Shown piece after piece: positions 16,450 through 25,818 of a stretch of DNA of 64,000 bases (position 1 is the first letter of the stretch; each line of letters starts with the position of its first letter). The DNA is taken from contig JANVCC010009742.1 in NCBI GenBank assembly GCA_025345505.1, positions 2,936,202-3,000,201 on the forward strand. The letters are read 5' to 3'. Below the pieces are notes generated by a model, which was not told the origin of the DNA, ran no database searches, and saw only the letters and a program-made list of their open reading frames with translations. The position numbers and the translations under genes were made by a program. Origin of the DNA: Todiramphus chloris collaris. Its lineage: Eukaryota; Chordata; Aves; Coraciiformes; Alcedinidae.

Positions 16450-18903
16450 TTGAAAAAATCCATATGGAACGCGCTCGTTTTATCTCTCATTCCGATTTTC
16501 ACGGCCGCTTGCAACAACGACGAAAAATCAGCAAGCGATGGTACGGGAACCTATTCGGCCGGCGCGACGGCTGAAATCAGCCAAAACACCGCTGTTCCGG
16601 AGATCGCGCAGCCTCCCGCGGGGGGCGGTGAGCCTAAGCCGAACAAAGCGGATGCCCGGAAAGCAGATGCAGGCAGCGACGAACAGCGTGCAGTTGACCC
16701 TGCCGATGTTCGTGCCGCCAGTCTCGTTGCGCAAATGTCGCTCGATGAGAAGCTGCAATTTATCCGCACGGATCACAAGACTATGGGTGATACCGGCGGG
16801 GGCGGGGCTGGGCACATTCCGGGGCTGCCACGACTCAATATTCCGGAGCTGACGATAGCCGACTCATCGACGGGCTCGGGCGCGTTGAAGCTCGCCAGCA
16901 CGACTTTCCCGGCAACGCTTGCTGTTGCGGCAAGTTGGGATGAAAAACTTTCTTATGATTACGGTGTTGAAATCGCCAAACAACTGCGCGCGCAGGGATA
17001 TGGCATGGGGTTGGGCGGCGGCGCCAACATGGTTCGCGATCCACGTTCGGGTCGCATGTTTGAATATCTGGGAGAGGATCCAGTCCTTGCAGGCAAGCTT
17101 TTGGCGTGGCGTACGAAAGGCACCCAGAGCCAGCAGGTAATTGCAACGATCAAACATATGGTGGGTAATGAACAGGAGGCTTATCGCACGACAGGCAGCA
17201 GCGCCATCGACGAACGCACGCTGCGGGAGATTTACATGCTGCCCTTCGAGATTGCCGTTCGGGAGGCCGAGCCAGGCAACGTCATGTGCTCGTACAACAA
17301 ACTCACACTTGATAAATATCCCGCCGGCATACCGGCTTGCCAGCACTATCACACGTTGACAGAAATTCTCAAGAATGAGTGGGGGTTCAAGGGGCAGGTT
17401 CAGACTGATTGGAAAGCCATACATTCTACCGCTGGCGCGATCAATGCCGGTGTCGATGAGGAAGAGGATTGGCAGGCGGCTGATTATTTTCTTGCCGAAA
17501 AAGTGAAGCCGCTTCTGAATGACGGAACCATCCCCATATCGCGTCTGGACGATATGGTACGGCGCANNNNNNNNNNNNNNNNNNNNNNNNNNNNNNNNNN
17601 NNNNNNNNNNNNNNNNNNNNNNNNNNNNNNNNNNNNNNNNNNNNNNNNNNNNNNNNNNNNNNNNNNNNNNNNNNNNNNNNNNNNNNNNNNNNNNNNNNNN
17701 NNNNNNNNNNNNNNNNNNNNNNNNNNNNNNNNNNNNNNNNNNNNNNNNNNNNNNNNNNNNNNNNNNNNNNNNNNNNNNNNNNNNNNNNNNNNNNNNNNNN
17801 NNNNNNNNNNNNNNNNNNNNNNNNNNNNNNNNNNNNNNNNNNNNNNNNNNNNNNNNNNNNNNNNNNNNNNNNNNNNNNNNNNNNNNNNNNNNNNNNNNNN
17901 NNNNNNNNNNNNNNNNNNNNNNNNNNNNNNNNNNNNNNNNNNNNNNNNNNNNNNNNNNNNNNNNNNGTGGGCGCTGGTACGAACGTCGATCGTTCGGGCA
18001 ATCAAGGACGCCGCACCGAATGCCGAGGTAAGTTATGGCGGAAACAGCGACCGTGCTCAGCCGTTTCGTCCCTACACGGCACAAGAAATAGATGCTGCCG
18101 TCGAGCTGGCGAAAACATCAGACGTGGCAATTGTCGTTGTCGCTCAGCCCTCAGGCGAGGACGTGACGTCGCTCTCGCTCAGTTTGAGCGTTGTTCGCGA
18201 TGGCAAAGGCAATCCCAGCAATCAAGACGAATTGGTAACGAAGGTAGCTGCTGTCAATAAAAACACGATCGTCATCATCGAAAGTGGAAATCCTATCCTG
18301 ATGCCTTGGATCGATAATGTGTCAGCTGTTCTGGAAACCTGGTATCCTGGTGAAAATGGCGGACCGGCTATTGCGAATATCTTGTTCGGCAAGATCAACC
18401 CTTCAGGAAAACTGCCGATTACCTTTCCGAAAAAGGAAACTGACACCCCGACAGGTGGTGGCGCCTGGTCTGAAAATCCGGTTTATTCCGAAAAACTCAA
18501 TGTCGGGTATCGCTGGTACGATGCGAAAAGCGTGGAGCCGTTGTTTGAATTCGGCTTTGGTCTGTCTTACACCAGTTTTGCATATTCGGATTTACGGATG
18601 GATACGGACGGAACGGACGGCACGAAAACAGTATCCTTTTCCGTTGAAAATACCGGTACGGTTTCCGGAAAAGAGGTGCCGCAGGTCTATATCCAGTTTC
18701 CTTCAGCAGCGGGGGAGCCACCTAAACGGCTCGTCGGTTGGGAGAAAGTTGATCTGAAGCCTGGCGAAAAGAAAAAAGTGGCTGTTAAAATTCCACCTCG
18801 AATGCAGAGCATCTGGGATACCGATAAGAATACATGGAAACTGGTGCCGCCCAGCAAAATTATGGTGGGTGCCTCATCACGCCAGATCAAACTGGAGCTT
18901 TGA
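16450..18903 (+). CDS. GH3 family beta-glucosidase-like lipoprotein (contains assembly gap)
   Basis: TTG 16450 is taken as the start because AGGAGG lies 8-9 nt upstream; it gives MKKSIWNALVLSL and then the lipobox FTAAC with Cys21, so the product is probably a lipoprotein. The GH3 N-domain shows FEYLGEDP, KHMVGNEQE, the VMCSYNK segment and the probable nucleophile Asp320 in QTDWKA. After the gap the GH3 C-domain (WYPGENGGPAIANILFG) and a fibronectin-III-like end (VSFSVENTGTVSGKEVPQVY) follow. The frame matches on both sides if the gap length is real. Base composition is visibly more AT-rich than the fab genes. It interrupts the usual fabG-acpP neighbourhood. Confidence 0.85.
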   Translation: MKKSIWNALVLSLIPIFTAACNNDEKSASDGTGTYSAGATAEISQNTAVPEIAQPPAGGGEPKPNKADARKADAGSDEQRAVDPADVRAASLVAQMSLDEKLQFIRTDHKTMGDTGGGGAGHIPGLPRLNIPELTIADSSTGSGALKLASTTFPATLAVAASWDEKLSYDYGVEIAKQLRAQGYGMGLGGGANMVRDPRSGRMFEYLGEDPVLAGKLLAWRTKGTQSQQVIATIKHMVGNEQEAYRTTGSSAIDERTLREIYMLPFEIAVREAEPGNVMCSYNKLTLDKYPAGIPACQHYHTLTEILKNEWGFKGQVQTDWKAIHSTAGAINAGVDEEEDWQAADYFLAEKVKPLLNDGTIPISRLDDMVRRXXXXXXXXXXXXXXXXXXXXXXXXXXXXXXXXXXXXXXXXXXXXXXXXXXXXXXXXXXXXXXXXXXXXXXXXXXXXXXXXXXXXXXXXXXXXXXXXXXXXXXXXXXXXXXXXXXXXXXXXXXXXXXXXXXXXXXWALVRTSIVRAIKDAAPNAEVSYGGNSDRAQPFRPYTAQEIDAAVELAKTSDVAIVVVAQPSGEDVTSLSLSLSVVRDGKGNPSNQDELVTKVAAVNKNTIVIIESGNPILMPWIDNVSAVLETWYPGENGGPAIANILFGKINPSGKLPITFPKKETDTPTGGGAWSENPVYSEKLNVGYRWYDAKSVEPLFEFGFGLSYTSFAYSDLRMDTDGTDGTKTVSFSVENTGTVSGKEVPQVYIQFPSAAGEPPKRLVGWEKVDLKPGEKKKVAVKIPPRMQSIWDTDKNTWKLVPPSKIMVGASSRQIKLEL
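17567..17966. other. Assembly gap (400 Ns)
   Basis: Exactly 400 undetermined bases lie inside the GH3 gene. The true length is unknown; with 400 bases the reading frame continues without a shift. The missing part covers roughly the linker between the GH3 N- and C-domains and the start of the C-domain. Confidence 0.99.
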
Positions 18904-19223
18904 ACTGCGACAACGACCGATTGCATCAAGCTGTTCGCTCGCTCCTTTGGTCACGCGTATTCCGCCCGGCTGCACCTTTGCGCCGGGCGTTTACGTCGCA
19001 ATCACATTTATGCGATTGAGACCGTGAATAAAGCGTGATAAGTCGCGCACCAAGTCAGGGTGTCAAATCGATTTGATGCCTTTTCCATTCCGCGAGGAAG
19101 AAGTGGCTGGGATGAGGGGTTTTAGCTGTTAAACAAGGCTGACCTGCCATCTTATTGCTTGATTAGAGTCATCCGTGCCGCTAACCAAGGCATGGAGAAA
19201 AACAAACAGGTTGAGGTTTCCAC
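18904..19223. other. Intergenic region before acpP
   Basis: These 320 bases contain a hairpin (18963-18989) that may end the GH3 transcript and, further on, the acpP promoter and leader. GAGGT lies 7 nt before the acpP ATG. No coding frame in it is convincing. Confidence 0.6.
18963..18992 (+). terminator. Hairpin after the GH3 gene
   Basis: CGCCCGGC and GCCGGGCG pair around an 11-nt loop, followed by TTT only, so it is a weak terminator. Confidence 0.5.
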
Positions 19224-19460
19224 ATGAGTGATACTGCAGAACGCGTCAAGAAAATCGTTATTGAACATCTGGGCGTTGATGCCGAGAAAGTCACCGATGG
19301 TGCGAGCTTCATCGACGATCTGGGCGCAGACAGCCTTGATACTGTCGAGCTCGTGATGGCTTTCGAAGAAGAATTCGGCGTTGAAATTCCTGATGATGCT
19401 GCCGAGACAATTCTGACAGTCGGCGATGCCGTCAAGTTCATCGATAAAGCACAAGCCTGA
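19224..19460 (+). CDS. acpP: Acyl carrier protein
   Basis: This 78-residue, strongly acidic four-helix protein carries growing acyl chains. The 4'-phosphopantetheine attachment serine is Ser37 in [10 protein letters not shown]. Length and sequence are those of the housekeeping ACP. It is followed by fabF after 114 nt. In related genomes it directly follows fabG; here the GH3 gene lies between them. Confidence 0.98.
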   Translation: MSDTAERVKKIVIEHLGVDAEKVTDGASFIDDLGADSLDTVELVMAFEEEFGVEIPDDAAETILTVGDAVKFIDKAQA

Positions 19461-19574
19461 TTTTCATTCGGCCCGGCAGCGCAGGCATTTTGACAGGCGG
19501 CAGATTGCCTTTGTCGGAACCTGCGCAGGGCCCTTGGAAAATATCATGCTGAATATGACATTGAAGGATCGGCC

Positions 19575-20837
19575 ATGAGGCGCGTTGTCATAACCGGCCT
19601 TGGGCTGGTTTCTCCTCTTGCATCCGGTGTTGAGCACACATGGTCCCGCCTTCTGGCTGGCCAGAGCGGTGCCCGGCGGGTCACAGAGTTTGAAGTTGAA
19701 GATCTGCCTTGCAAGATTGCCTGCCGCATTCCAGTCGGCGATGGCTCCGATGGCACATTCAATCCGGACGATTGGATGGAACCGAAGGAACAGCGCAAGG
19801 TTGATCCCTTTATCATTTATGCCATGGCTGCCGCTGATCAGGCGCTTGCCGATGCCAAATGGGCACCGGAAAGCGACGAGGATCAGATCGCCACGGGCGT
19901 TCTCATCGGTTCGGGTATCGGCGGTCTCGAGGGCATTGTCGAAGCCGGCTATACGCTGCGCGACAAGGGTCCACGCCGCATTTCGCCGTTCTTCATTCCC
20001 GGACGTCTGATCAATCTGGCTTCCGGCCAGGTCTCCATCAAGCACAAGCTGCGCGGCCCGAACCATTCGGTTGTCACCGCCTGCTCGACCGGCGCGCATG
20101 CGATCGGTGATGCGTCGCGTCTCATCGCCTTCGGTGATGCCGATGTGATGGTTGCCGGCGGAACGGAATCGCCCGTCAGCCGCATCTCGCTGGCCGGCTT
20201 TGCCGCCTGCAAGGCCCTGTCCACAGCCCGCAACGATGATCCGACAGCGGCCTCGCGTCCCTACGACGATGACCGCGATGGTTTCGTCATGGGCGAGGGT
20301 GCCGGTATCGTCGTGCTGGAAGAGCTGGAACATGCGCTGGCCCGCGGGGCGAAAATTTACGCCGAGGTCATCGGCTACGGCCTGTCCGGCGATGCCTATC
20401 ACATCACCGCTCCGTCCGAGAGCGGCGAGGGTGCGCAGCGCTCCATGGAAATGGCGCTGAAGCGCGCAGGCATTACCCCGGATCAGGTCGACTACATCAA
20501 TTCGCACGGCACATCGACGATGGCCGATACGATTGAGCTGGCGGCCGTTGAACGCGTTCTGGGCGATGCCGCTCCGAAAGTGTCGATGTCGTCGACAAAG
20601 TCTTCCATCGGTCATCTTCTGGGTGCAGCCGGTTCGACAGAAGCCATCTTCTGTGCGCTGGCCATTCGCGACAATGTCGCTCCGGCCACGCTCAATCTGC
20701 ACAAGCCATCGGTCGAGACAAAGATCGATCTGGTCCCGCACAAGCCGCGGCATCGCACCGTCGATGTTGCTCTCTCCAATTCCTTTGGTTTTGGCGGTAC
20801 CAACGCTTCGCTGGTTTTGCGGCGTTATCAACAGTGA
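19575..20837 (+). CDS. fabF: 3-oxoacyl-[ACP] synthase II
   Basis: This 420-residue condensing enzyme extends acyl-ACP with malonyl-ACP. The nucleophile is Cys170 in VTACSTGAHAIG. The two catalytic histidines are in NSHGTSTMADTIE and KSSIGHLLGAAG, and the C-terminal glycine-rich FGFGGTNAS is present. ATG 19575 gives the normal N-terminus MRRVVITGLGLVSPL. Confidence 0.97.
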   Translation: MRRVVITGLGLVSPLASGVEHTWSRLLAGQSGARRVTEFEVEDLPCKIACRIPVGDGSDGTFNPDDWMEPKEQRKVDPFIIYAMAAADQALADAKWAPESDEDQIATGVLIGSGIGGLEGIVEAGYTLRDKGPRRISPFFIPGRLINLASGQVSIKHKLRGPNHSVVTACSTGAHAIGDASRLIAFGDADVMVAGGTESPVSRISLAGFAACKALSTARNDDPTAASRPYDDDRDGFVMGEGAGIVVLEELEHALARGAKIYAEVIGYGLSGDAYHITAPSESGEGAQRSMEMALKRAGITPDQVDYINSHGTSTMADTIELAAVERVLGDAAPKVSMSSTKSSIGHLLGAAGSTEAIFCALAIRDNVAPATLNLHKPSVETKIDLVPHKPRHRTVDVALSNSFGFGGTNASLVLRRYQQ

Positions 20838-20845
20838 TTGAAGCA

Positions 20846-20875
20846 ATGGCGGAAGCGTTTTCGCGCTTTCGCCAT
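20846..20875 (+). terminator. Intercistronic hairpin fabF-mltG
   Basis: ATGGCGGAAGCG pairs with CGCTTTCGCCAT (one G-U) around a 6-nt loop, 8 nt after the fabF stop. There is no T-run, so it probably acts as an attenuator or processing hairpin. Confidence 0.4.
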
Positions 20876-20931
20876 ATTCGCAATCAAAATAATACCGGTT
20901 CCAACCGGAAAAACATGCTCGAGGTGCCCGT

Positions 20932-22158
20932 GTGAGCTCAGATCAGCAGTCTGAAGAGACGAACGGTTCAGCCGCCGCCAGCGCGCCGGAGCGCAATCCG
21001 ATTGTCCCGCAGTCGGCATCCGAGGCCTTGCGCCCCGAACCGGGCACGCCGCCGCCCGCACCCCGGCGCCGCTCGCGCCGTGCGCGCAGCCAGATCGTTG
21101 TCTTCGCCAATTTCATGCTGTCGCTCGTGGTTCTTCTGGTGATTGCAGCCGCTGCTGCGGTCTATTTCGGCAAAGTTGCCTTCAACGAACCCGGCCCGAC
21201 GGAAGTCACCACCAATTATGTCGTCAAGAACGGCAGCGGCATCGTCGAAATCGCCGATGGCCTCGAACGCCGCGGCATCATCACCGACGGCCGCGTGTTC
21301 AAATATGGCGTTCAGGCCTATGGCTTTCAGCGTGACATGAAGGCCGGCGAGTACGAGATCAAGGCGCACGCCTCGATGCGTGACATCATGGACCTGCTGC
21401 GCAGCGGCAAGTCTGTCCTGCATTCGCTGACCGTTCCCGAAGGCCTGACCGTCGACCAGATTCTGCAGCGTGTCAGCGAGGATGATGCGCTGGTGGGGGC
21501 ATTGCCGGCTGTCGTTCCGGCGGAAGGCACGCTGTTCGCCAACACGCAGCGCTTCTCCCGCGGCATGACGCGCGAGGAAATCATCAAGAAGATGCAGGCC
21601 GACCAGAAGAAGCTGGTCGAGGATATCTGGGCGCGCCGCGACCAGAGCATCCCGCTCAAGACCATCGAGGAATTCGTCACGCTGGCGTCCATCGTCGAGA
21701 AGGAGACCGGCAAGGCCGATGAGCGTCCGCGCGTCGCCGCCGTGTTCATCAACCGCCTGAACAAGCGGATGCGCCTGCAGTCCGATCCGACGATCATCTA
21801 TGGCCTGTTCGGCGGCAAGGGCAAACCGGCCGACCGCCCGATCCTGAAATCGGATCTGGAGAAGCCGACGCCCTACAACACCTACACGATCAATGGACTG
21901 CCGCCCGGGCCGATTGCCAATCCGGGTCGCGATGCGCTGGAAGCGGTTGCGCATCCCTCGCAGACCAAGGACCTCTACTTCGTGGCCGATGGAACCGGCG
22001 GGCATGTCTTCGCCGAAACGCTGGATGACCACAACGACAATGTGAAGCGCTGGCGCACCGTCGAGAAGAACCGTGTCGACGAGGCTGCCAAGGCCGCCAC
22101 CGGCGACAAGAATGCCAAGCCGTCTGCGGCAGACGACAGCGCGCCGACACAGGAATAA
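20932..22158 (+). CDS. mltG: Endolytic transglycosylase MltG
   Basis: This 408-residue inner-membrane enzyme cuts nascent glycan strands and so sets their length. GTG 20932 is the start, with GAGG 7 nt upstream. A basic proline-rich cytoplasmic head is followed by one membrane span at about residues 54-80. The YceG domain then carries the conserved glutamate in IVEKETG (about residue 256) and the RMRLQSDPTIIYG and NTYTINGLPPGPI motifs. The C-terminal tail is charged. It sits after fabF, its usual place in this order. Confidence 0.95.
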   Translation: MSSDQQSEETNGSAAASAPERNPIVPQSASEALRPEPGTPPPAPRRRSRRARSQIVVFANFMLSLVVLLVIAAAAAVYFGKVAFNEPGPTEVTTNYVVKNGSGIVEIADGLERRGIITDGRVFKYGVQAYGFQRDMKAGEYEIKAHASMRDIMDLLRSGKSVLHSLTVPEGLTVDQILQRVSEDDALVGALPAVVPAEGTLFANTQRFSRGMTREEIIKKMQADQKKLVEDIWARRDQSIPLKTIEEFVTLASIVEKETGKADERPRVAAVFINRLNKRMRLQSDPTIIYGLFGGKGKPADRPILKSDLEKPTPYNTYTINGLPPGPIANPGRDALEAVAHPSQTKDLYFVADGTGGHVFAETLDDHNDNVKRWRTVEKNRVDEAAKAATGDKNAKPSAADDSAPTQE

Positions 22159-22164
22159 TGTCTG

Positions 22165-22188
22165 AAGGCCTGGTTTCGATCAGGCCTT
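22165..22188 (+). terminator. Small hairpin mltG-yicC
   Basis: AAGGCCTG and CAGGCCTT form an 8-bp stem with an 8-nt loop just after the mltG stop; only short Ts follow. Confidence 0.4.
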
Positions 22189-22212
22189 GTCCTTTCGGAC
22201 TTTGGGGGAAAA

Positions 22213-23100
22213 ATGTCATTGCAAAGCATGACGGGTTTTGCCCGTCACCTCCGGAACAGCGCCGGGGCGCAGATTTCATGGGAAATCAAATCGGTGAACG
22301 GCAAGGGGCTCGATGTGCGGTTCCGGCTGCCCGCGGGGTTCGAAGCCGTGGAGCAGAAGGCGCGCGCGCTGTTCAGCCAGCATTTCAAGCGCGGCAATTT
22401 CCAGGCGACCCTGACCGTTGACCGCAGCGCCGGGGATGCCAGGGCGCTCATCAACGAACCGCTGCTGAGGGAACTGGCAGGGATCGCCGCCCAGCTGCGT
22501 GCGGACTTCGGTCTGGCACCGTCCACCCCGGAAGGCCTGATGGCGCTGCGCGGCGTTCTGGAAGCGCCGCAGGACGTGCTGACAGATGAAGACCAGGCCG
22601 AGATCGAAGCGGCCGTGCTGGCGGTCCTCGACGAGACGCTGGTGCAGCTTGCGCGCAACCGCGAGACCGAGGGCAAGGCGCTGGGTGATATACTGAGCAC
22701 CCAGATCGATGCGGTGGAACGGCTGACCGGGGAGGCGCGGCGCGATCCGAGCCGGACACTCGACGCCGTCCGGTCGAGACTGGCGGCACAGGTTGCACTG
22801 CTGCTCGATGCATCTCCGGCTCTCGATGAAGCGCGCCTGCACATGGAGGCGGCGTTTCTCGCCACCAAGGCCGATATCCAGGAAGAGCTGGACCGTCTGG
22901 AGATGCACGTGGCCGCCGCGCGCACGCTGCTGCGCGATGGCAACGGTGTCGGGCGCAAGCTGGATTTTCTGACACAGGAATTTAACCGCGAGGCGAATAC
23001 ACTCTGCTCCAAGTCCAATGCGGCCTCCATCACGTCGATTGGACTTGACCTCAAGGCGGTTGTGGATCAATTGCGCGAGCAAATACAGAATCTGGAGTAA
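22213..23100 (+). CDS. yicC: YicC family endoribonuclease
   Basis: This 295-residue protein has the YicC N-terminal signature [11 protein letters not shown] followed by [18 protein letters not shown], and the C-terminal DUF1732 end [19 protein letters not shown] with the terminal LREQIQNLE. Family members act as RNases on small RNAs. GGGGGA precedes the ATG. It lies 2 nt upstream of gmk. Confidence 0.92.
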   Translation: MSLQSMTGFARHLRNSAGAQISWEIKSVNGKGLDVRFRLPAGFEAVEQKARALFSQHFKRGNFQATLTVDRSAGDARALINEPLLRELAGIAAQLRADFGLAPSTPEGLMALRGVLEAPQDVLTDEDQAEIEAAVLAVLDETLVQLARNRETEGKALGDILSTQIDAVERLTGEARRDPSRTLDAVRSRLAAQVALLLDASPALDEARLHMEAAFLATKADIQEELDRLEMHVAAARTLLRDGNGVGRKLDFLTQEFNREANTLCSKSNAASITSIGLDLKAVVDQLREQIQNLE

Positions 23101-23102
23101 AC

Positions 23103-23759
23103 ATGCTCAACGCCTCAAACAGCATCAAGCGCCGCGGCCTCATGCTGGTGCTGTCGTCGCCATCGGGTGCCGGCAAGTCGACGATTGCCCGTCTGCTGCT
23201 CAACGACAAGGAAAAGCTCGAGCTGTCGCTGTCGATCAGCGTGACCACCCGTCCGCGCCGCGCCAGCGAGATCGACGGCGTGCATTATCACTTCATTTCG
23301 GTGCGCGAATTCGAGCGCCTGCGCGACAGCGATGAACTGATCGAATGGGCTGAAGTGCATGGCAATTTCTACGGCACGCCGCGTGAGGCGGCGGAAAACG
23401 CCCTGGCCGACGGGCAGGACATGCTGTTCGACATCGACTGGCAGGGCGCGCTGCAGTTGCAGGACAAGATGAAGGGCGACGTCGTCAGCATCTTCATCCT
23501 GCCGCCGTCGATGGCCGACCTGAAGCTGCGGCTGCATCGCCGCGCCGAAGACACCGAAGAAGTCATCGACATGCGCCTGCGCAATGCGCGCAACGAGATC
23601 GAGCGCTGGCGTTCCTATGATTACGTCATCGTCAACAAGGATCTGGAACGCGCCTATCACGAGGTCCAGTCCATCGTGACGGCCGAACGCCTGCGCCGCG
23701 ACCGTTGCCCCGGCCTGTTCGATTTCGTCAGCGGCCTGCTGGATGAGAAGATCGATTAA
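23103..23759 (+). CDS. gmk: Guanylate kinase
   Basis: This 218-residue enzyme phosphorylates GMP to GDP. The P-loop [10 protein letters not shown] is at residues 18-27. It is followed by the GMP-binding signature [19 protein letters not shown] and [13 protein letters not shown]. It starts 2 nt after the yicC stop and is the last gene of the plus-strand fab run. A palindromic element begins 32 nt downstream. Confidence 0.97.
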   Translation: MLNASNSIKRRGLMLVLSSPSGAGKSTIARLLLNDKEKLELSLSISVTTRPRRASEIDGVHYHFISVREFERLRDSDELIEWAEVHGNFYGTPREAAENALADGQDMLFDIDWQGALQLQDKMKGDVVSIFILPPSMADLKLRLHRRAEDTEEVIDMRLRNARNEIERWRSYDYVIVNKDLERAYHEVQSIVTAERLRRDRCPGLFDFVSGLLDEKID

Positions 23760-23791
23760 CGGCGCAGGTTATCTGATATCTGCAGGAACAT

Positions 23792-23918
23792 TGTGCGTGG
23801 TTCGACAAGCTCACCATGAGGAAGAGTGAGGATTGCAGGGAGCTTTATTCTGCAATGTTTCCGACTAGCCCTGCAGCCCACCCATCTCCCTCATGGTGAG
23901 CTTGTCGAACCACGCACA
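23792..23918. repeat. Palindromic element copy B
   Basis: The arms 23792-23821 and 23889-23918 are perfect 30-bp inverted repeats of the family, enclosing a 67-base centre with the family core GGATTGCAGGG and ATTCTGCAA. It lies between the convergent genes gmk and rsmA, where the hairpin could end both transcripts. Confidence 0.95.
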
Positions 23919-23959
23919 GTGGTTATGCAAGATTTACCAATGGTTTCCCTAACCCATAC

Positions 23960-24781
23960 CTAAACCGCGTTGGCCAGCGCTACAAACTCTGCAATGGACA
24001 GTGTTTCGGCGCGGCGTGTGGGATCAATCCCGACTTTGGCCAGAAGCGCTTCACCGCCGAGCGGCTTGATGCTCTGGCGCAGCATCTTGCGGCGCTGGCC
24101 GAAGGCGGCCTGCGTGACGCGGCCGAGCATGGTCGCATCGCAGGCGAGCGGCTCGGCGCGCGGAATGAGGTGAACCACCGAGGACGTCACCTTCGGCGGC
24201 GGGGTAAAGGCCTGCGGCGGCACGTCAAAGGTTATTTTGGCTTCCGTGCGCCAGCCCGCCAGCACGCCGAGGCGGCCATAGGCATCAGAGCCAGGCTTTG
24301 CCACGATGCGCTCGGCCACTTCGCGCTGGAACATCAGCGTCAGCGAGGCATAGAAGGGCGGCCACGGCTCGCTCAACAGCCAGCCGATCAACAGCTGCGT
24401 GCCGACATTGTAAGGCAGGTTGGCGACGATCTTGACCGTGCCGTTCCCCGCCAGTGCCTTGAAATCCGTCTCCAGCGCATCGCCTGATATGACCTGCAGG
24501 CGGCCGGGATAATGATCGGAAATTTCCTGCAGCGCCGCCAGGCAGCGCTCGTCGCGTTCAATGGCAATCACTTGGGCACCCTGCGCCAGCAGGGCGCGGG
24601 TCAGGCCGCCGGGGCCAGGGCCGACCTCGATGACGGTCTGGCCCTGCAGATCGCCGGCCTGCCGCGCGATCTTGGCGGTCAGGTTGAGATCGAGCAGGAA
24701 GTTCTGGCCGAGGGATTTCTTGGCCATCAGTTCGTGCCGGTCGATCACATCGCGCAGAGGGGGGAGGCTGTCGATGCTCAT
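23960..24781 (-). CDS. rsmA: 16S rRNA dimethyladenosine transferase
   Basis: This 273-residue enzyme dimethylates the two adjacent adenines near the 3' end of 16S r[14 protein letters not shown] is at residues 20-30, the SAM loop is [16 protein letters not shown], and the catalytic NLPYNVG motif is present. Its ATG overlaps the pdxA stop by 4 nt (ATGA). It is the last gene of the lptF-to-rsmA run. Confidence 0.97.
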   Translation of the reverse strand: MSIDSLPPLRDVIDRHELMAKKSLGQNFLLDLNLTAKIARQAGDLQGQTVIEVGPGPGGLTRALLAQGAQVIAIERDERCLAALQEISDHYPGRLQVISGDALETDFKALAGNGTVKIVANLPYNVGTQLLIGWLLSEPWPPFYASLTLMFQREVAERIVAKPGSDAYGRLGVLAGWRTEAKITFDVPPQAFTPPPKVTSSVVHLIPRAEPLACDATMLGRVTQAAFGQRRKMLRQSIKPLGGEALLAKVGIDPTRRAETLSIAEFVALANAV

Positions 24782-25803
24782 GCGGCGTTGTTTTCCGGGC
24801 TGGAGCGATGGGAGGCGAGTTCACCCGCCAGGCGCAATGCGGCGATGAAGCTGTCCGGCTTGGCCTTGCCCGATCCGGCGATGTCGAATGCGGTGCCGTG
24901 GTCGGGCGAGGTGCGCACGAAGGGCAGGCCGAGCGTCACGTTCACGCTGTCGTCGAAGCCCAGCGTCTTGGCCGGGATGAGCGCCTGGTCGTGATACATG
25001 CAGATCGCCGCGTCATAACCGGCACGCGCCGCCGGATGGAACATGGTGTCTGCCGGCAGCGGCCCGCGTGCATCGATGCCTTCCTTGCGCAGGATCTCAA
25101 CCGCCGGGCGGACGATCTCTTCGTCTTCCAGGCCCATGGCGCCGCCTTCGCCCGCATGCGGATTGAGCCCGGCAATGGCAAGGCGTGGATTGGCGATGCC
25201 GAACTGGCTTTTCAGCGCCTGCGCCGTGATGCGTGAAATGGTGACGATCCGGGCGGTATCCAGCACTTCTGGAACACGGGCAAGGGCAATGTGGATGGTC
25301 ACAGGAACCGCGCGCAGCAGGGGCCCCGCCAGCATCATGACGGGTGTGACCTCGCGGCCGAACCGCTCACTGGCCAGATGCGCCAGGAATTCCGTATGGC
25401 CGGGAAAGCGGAACCCTGCCTCATAGAGCGGCTTCTTGGCGATGGGGCAGGTGACGACGGCACTGGCACGGCCGGAAAGCGTGTATTCGACGGCGCGCTC
25501 GATCGCCTCGATCGTTCCGGCGGCATTGTCGGCGAGCGGAATGCCGGGACGGTCGATTTGGCGGTTTTGCAGGGGAACAACCGGTAAAGCCTGCCCGAAA
25601 ACCCTGTCGGCATCCTCCGGCGTGGTGATTTCGATTGGGCAATCCATGCCGAGCCGCGCCGCACGTGCGGCGATGAGCTTTTCGTCGCCAAGCAGAAAAA
25701 ACGCCGGCAGGCGCGCCGACGCGCGCAATGCCCATGCGGCAAGCGCTATGTCAGGTCCGATTCCGGAGGGATCACCGGAGCTTACGGCGAGGATGCTGCT
25801 CAT
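24778..25803 (-). CDS. pdxA: 4-hydroxythreonine-4-phosphate dehydrogenase
   Basis: This 341-residue enzyme of pyridoxal phosphate synthesis carries [10 protein letters not shown] near the N-terminus. The metal-site segments [20 protein letters not shown] and [37 protein letters not shown] are present. It lies between the SurA-like gene (15 nt upstream) and rsmA (4-nt overlap), the surA-pdxA-rsmA order shared with E. coli. Confidence 0.97.
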   Translation of the reverse strand: MSSILAVSSGDPSGIGPDIALAAWALRASARLPAFFLLGDEKLIAARAARLGMDCPIEITTPEDADRVFGQALPVVPLQNRQIDRPGIPLADNAAGTIEAIERAVEYTLSGRASAVVTCPIAKKPLYEAGFRFPGHTEFLAHLASERFGREVTPVMMLAGPLLRAVPVTIHIALARVPEVLDTARIVTISRITAQALKSQFGIANPRLAIAGLNPHAGEGGAMGLEDEEIVRPAVEILRKEGIDARGPLPADTMFHPAARAGYDAAICMYHDQALIPAKTLGFDDSVNVTLGLPFVRTSPDHGTAFDIAGSGKAKPDSFIAALRLAGELASHRSSPENNAA

Positions 25804-25818
25804 GGGAAGGCAATACCA

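Noticed and set aside
19464-20846. Minus-strand frame over fabF
   Set aside because: It is antisense to intact FabF with catalytic residues; there is no independent evidence.
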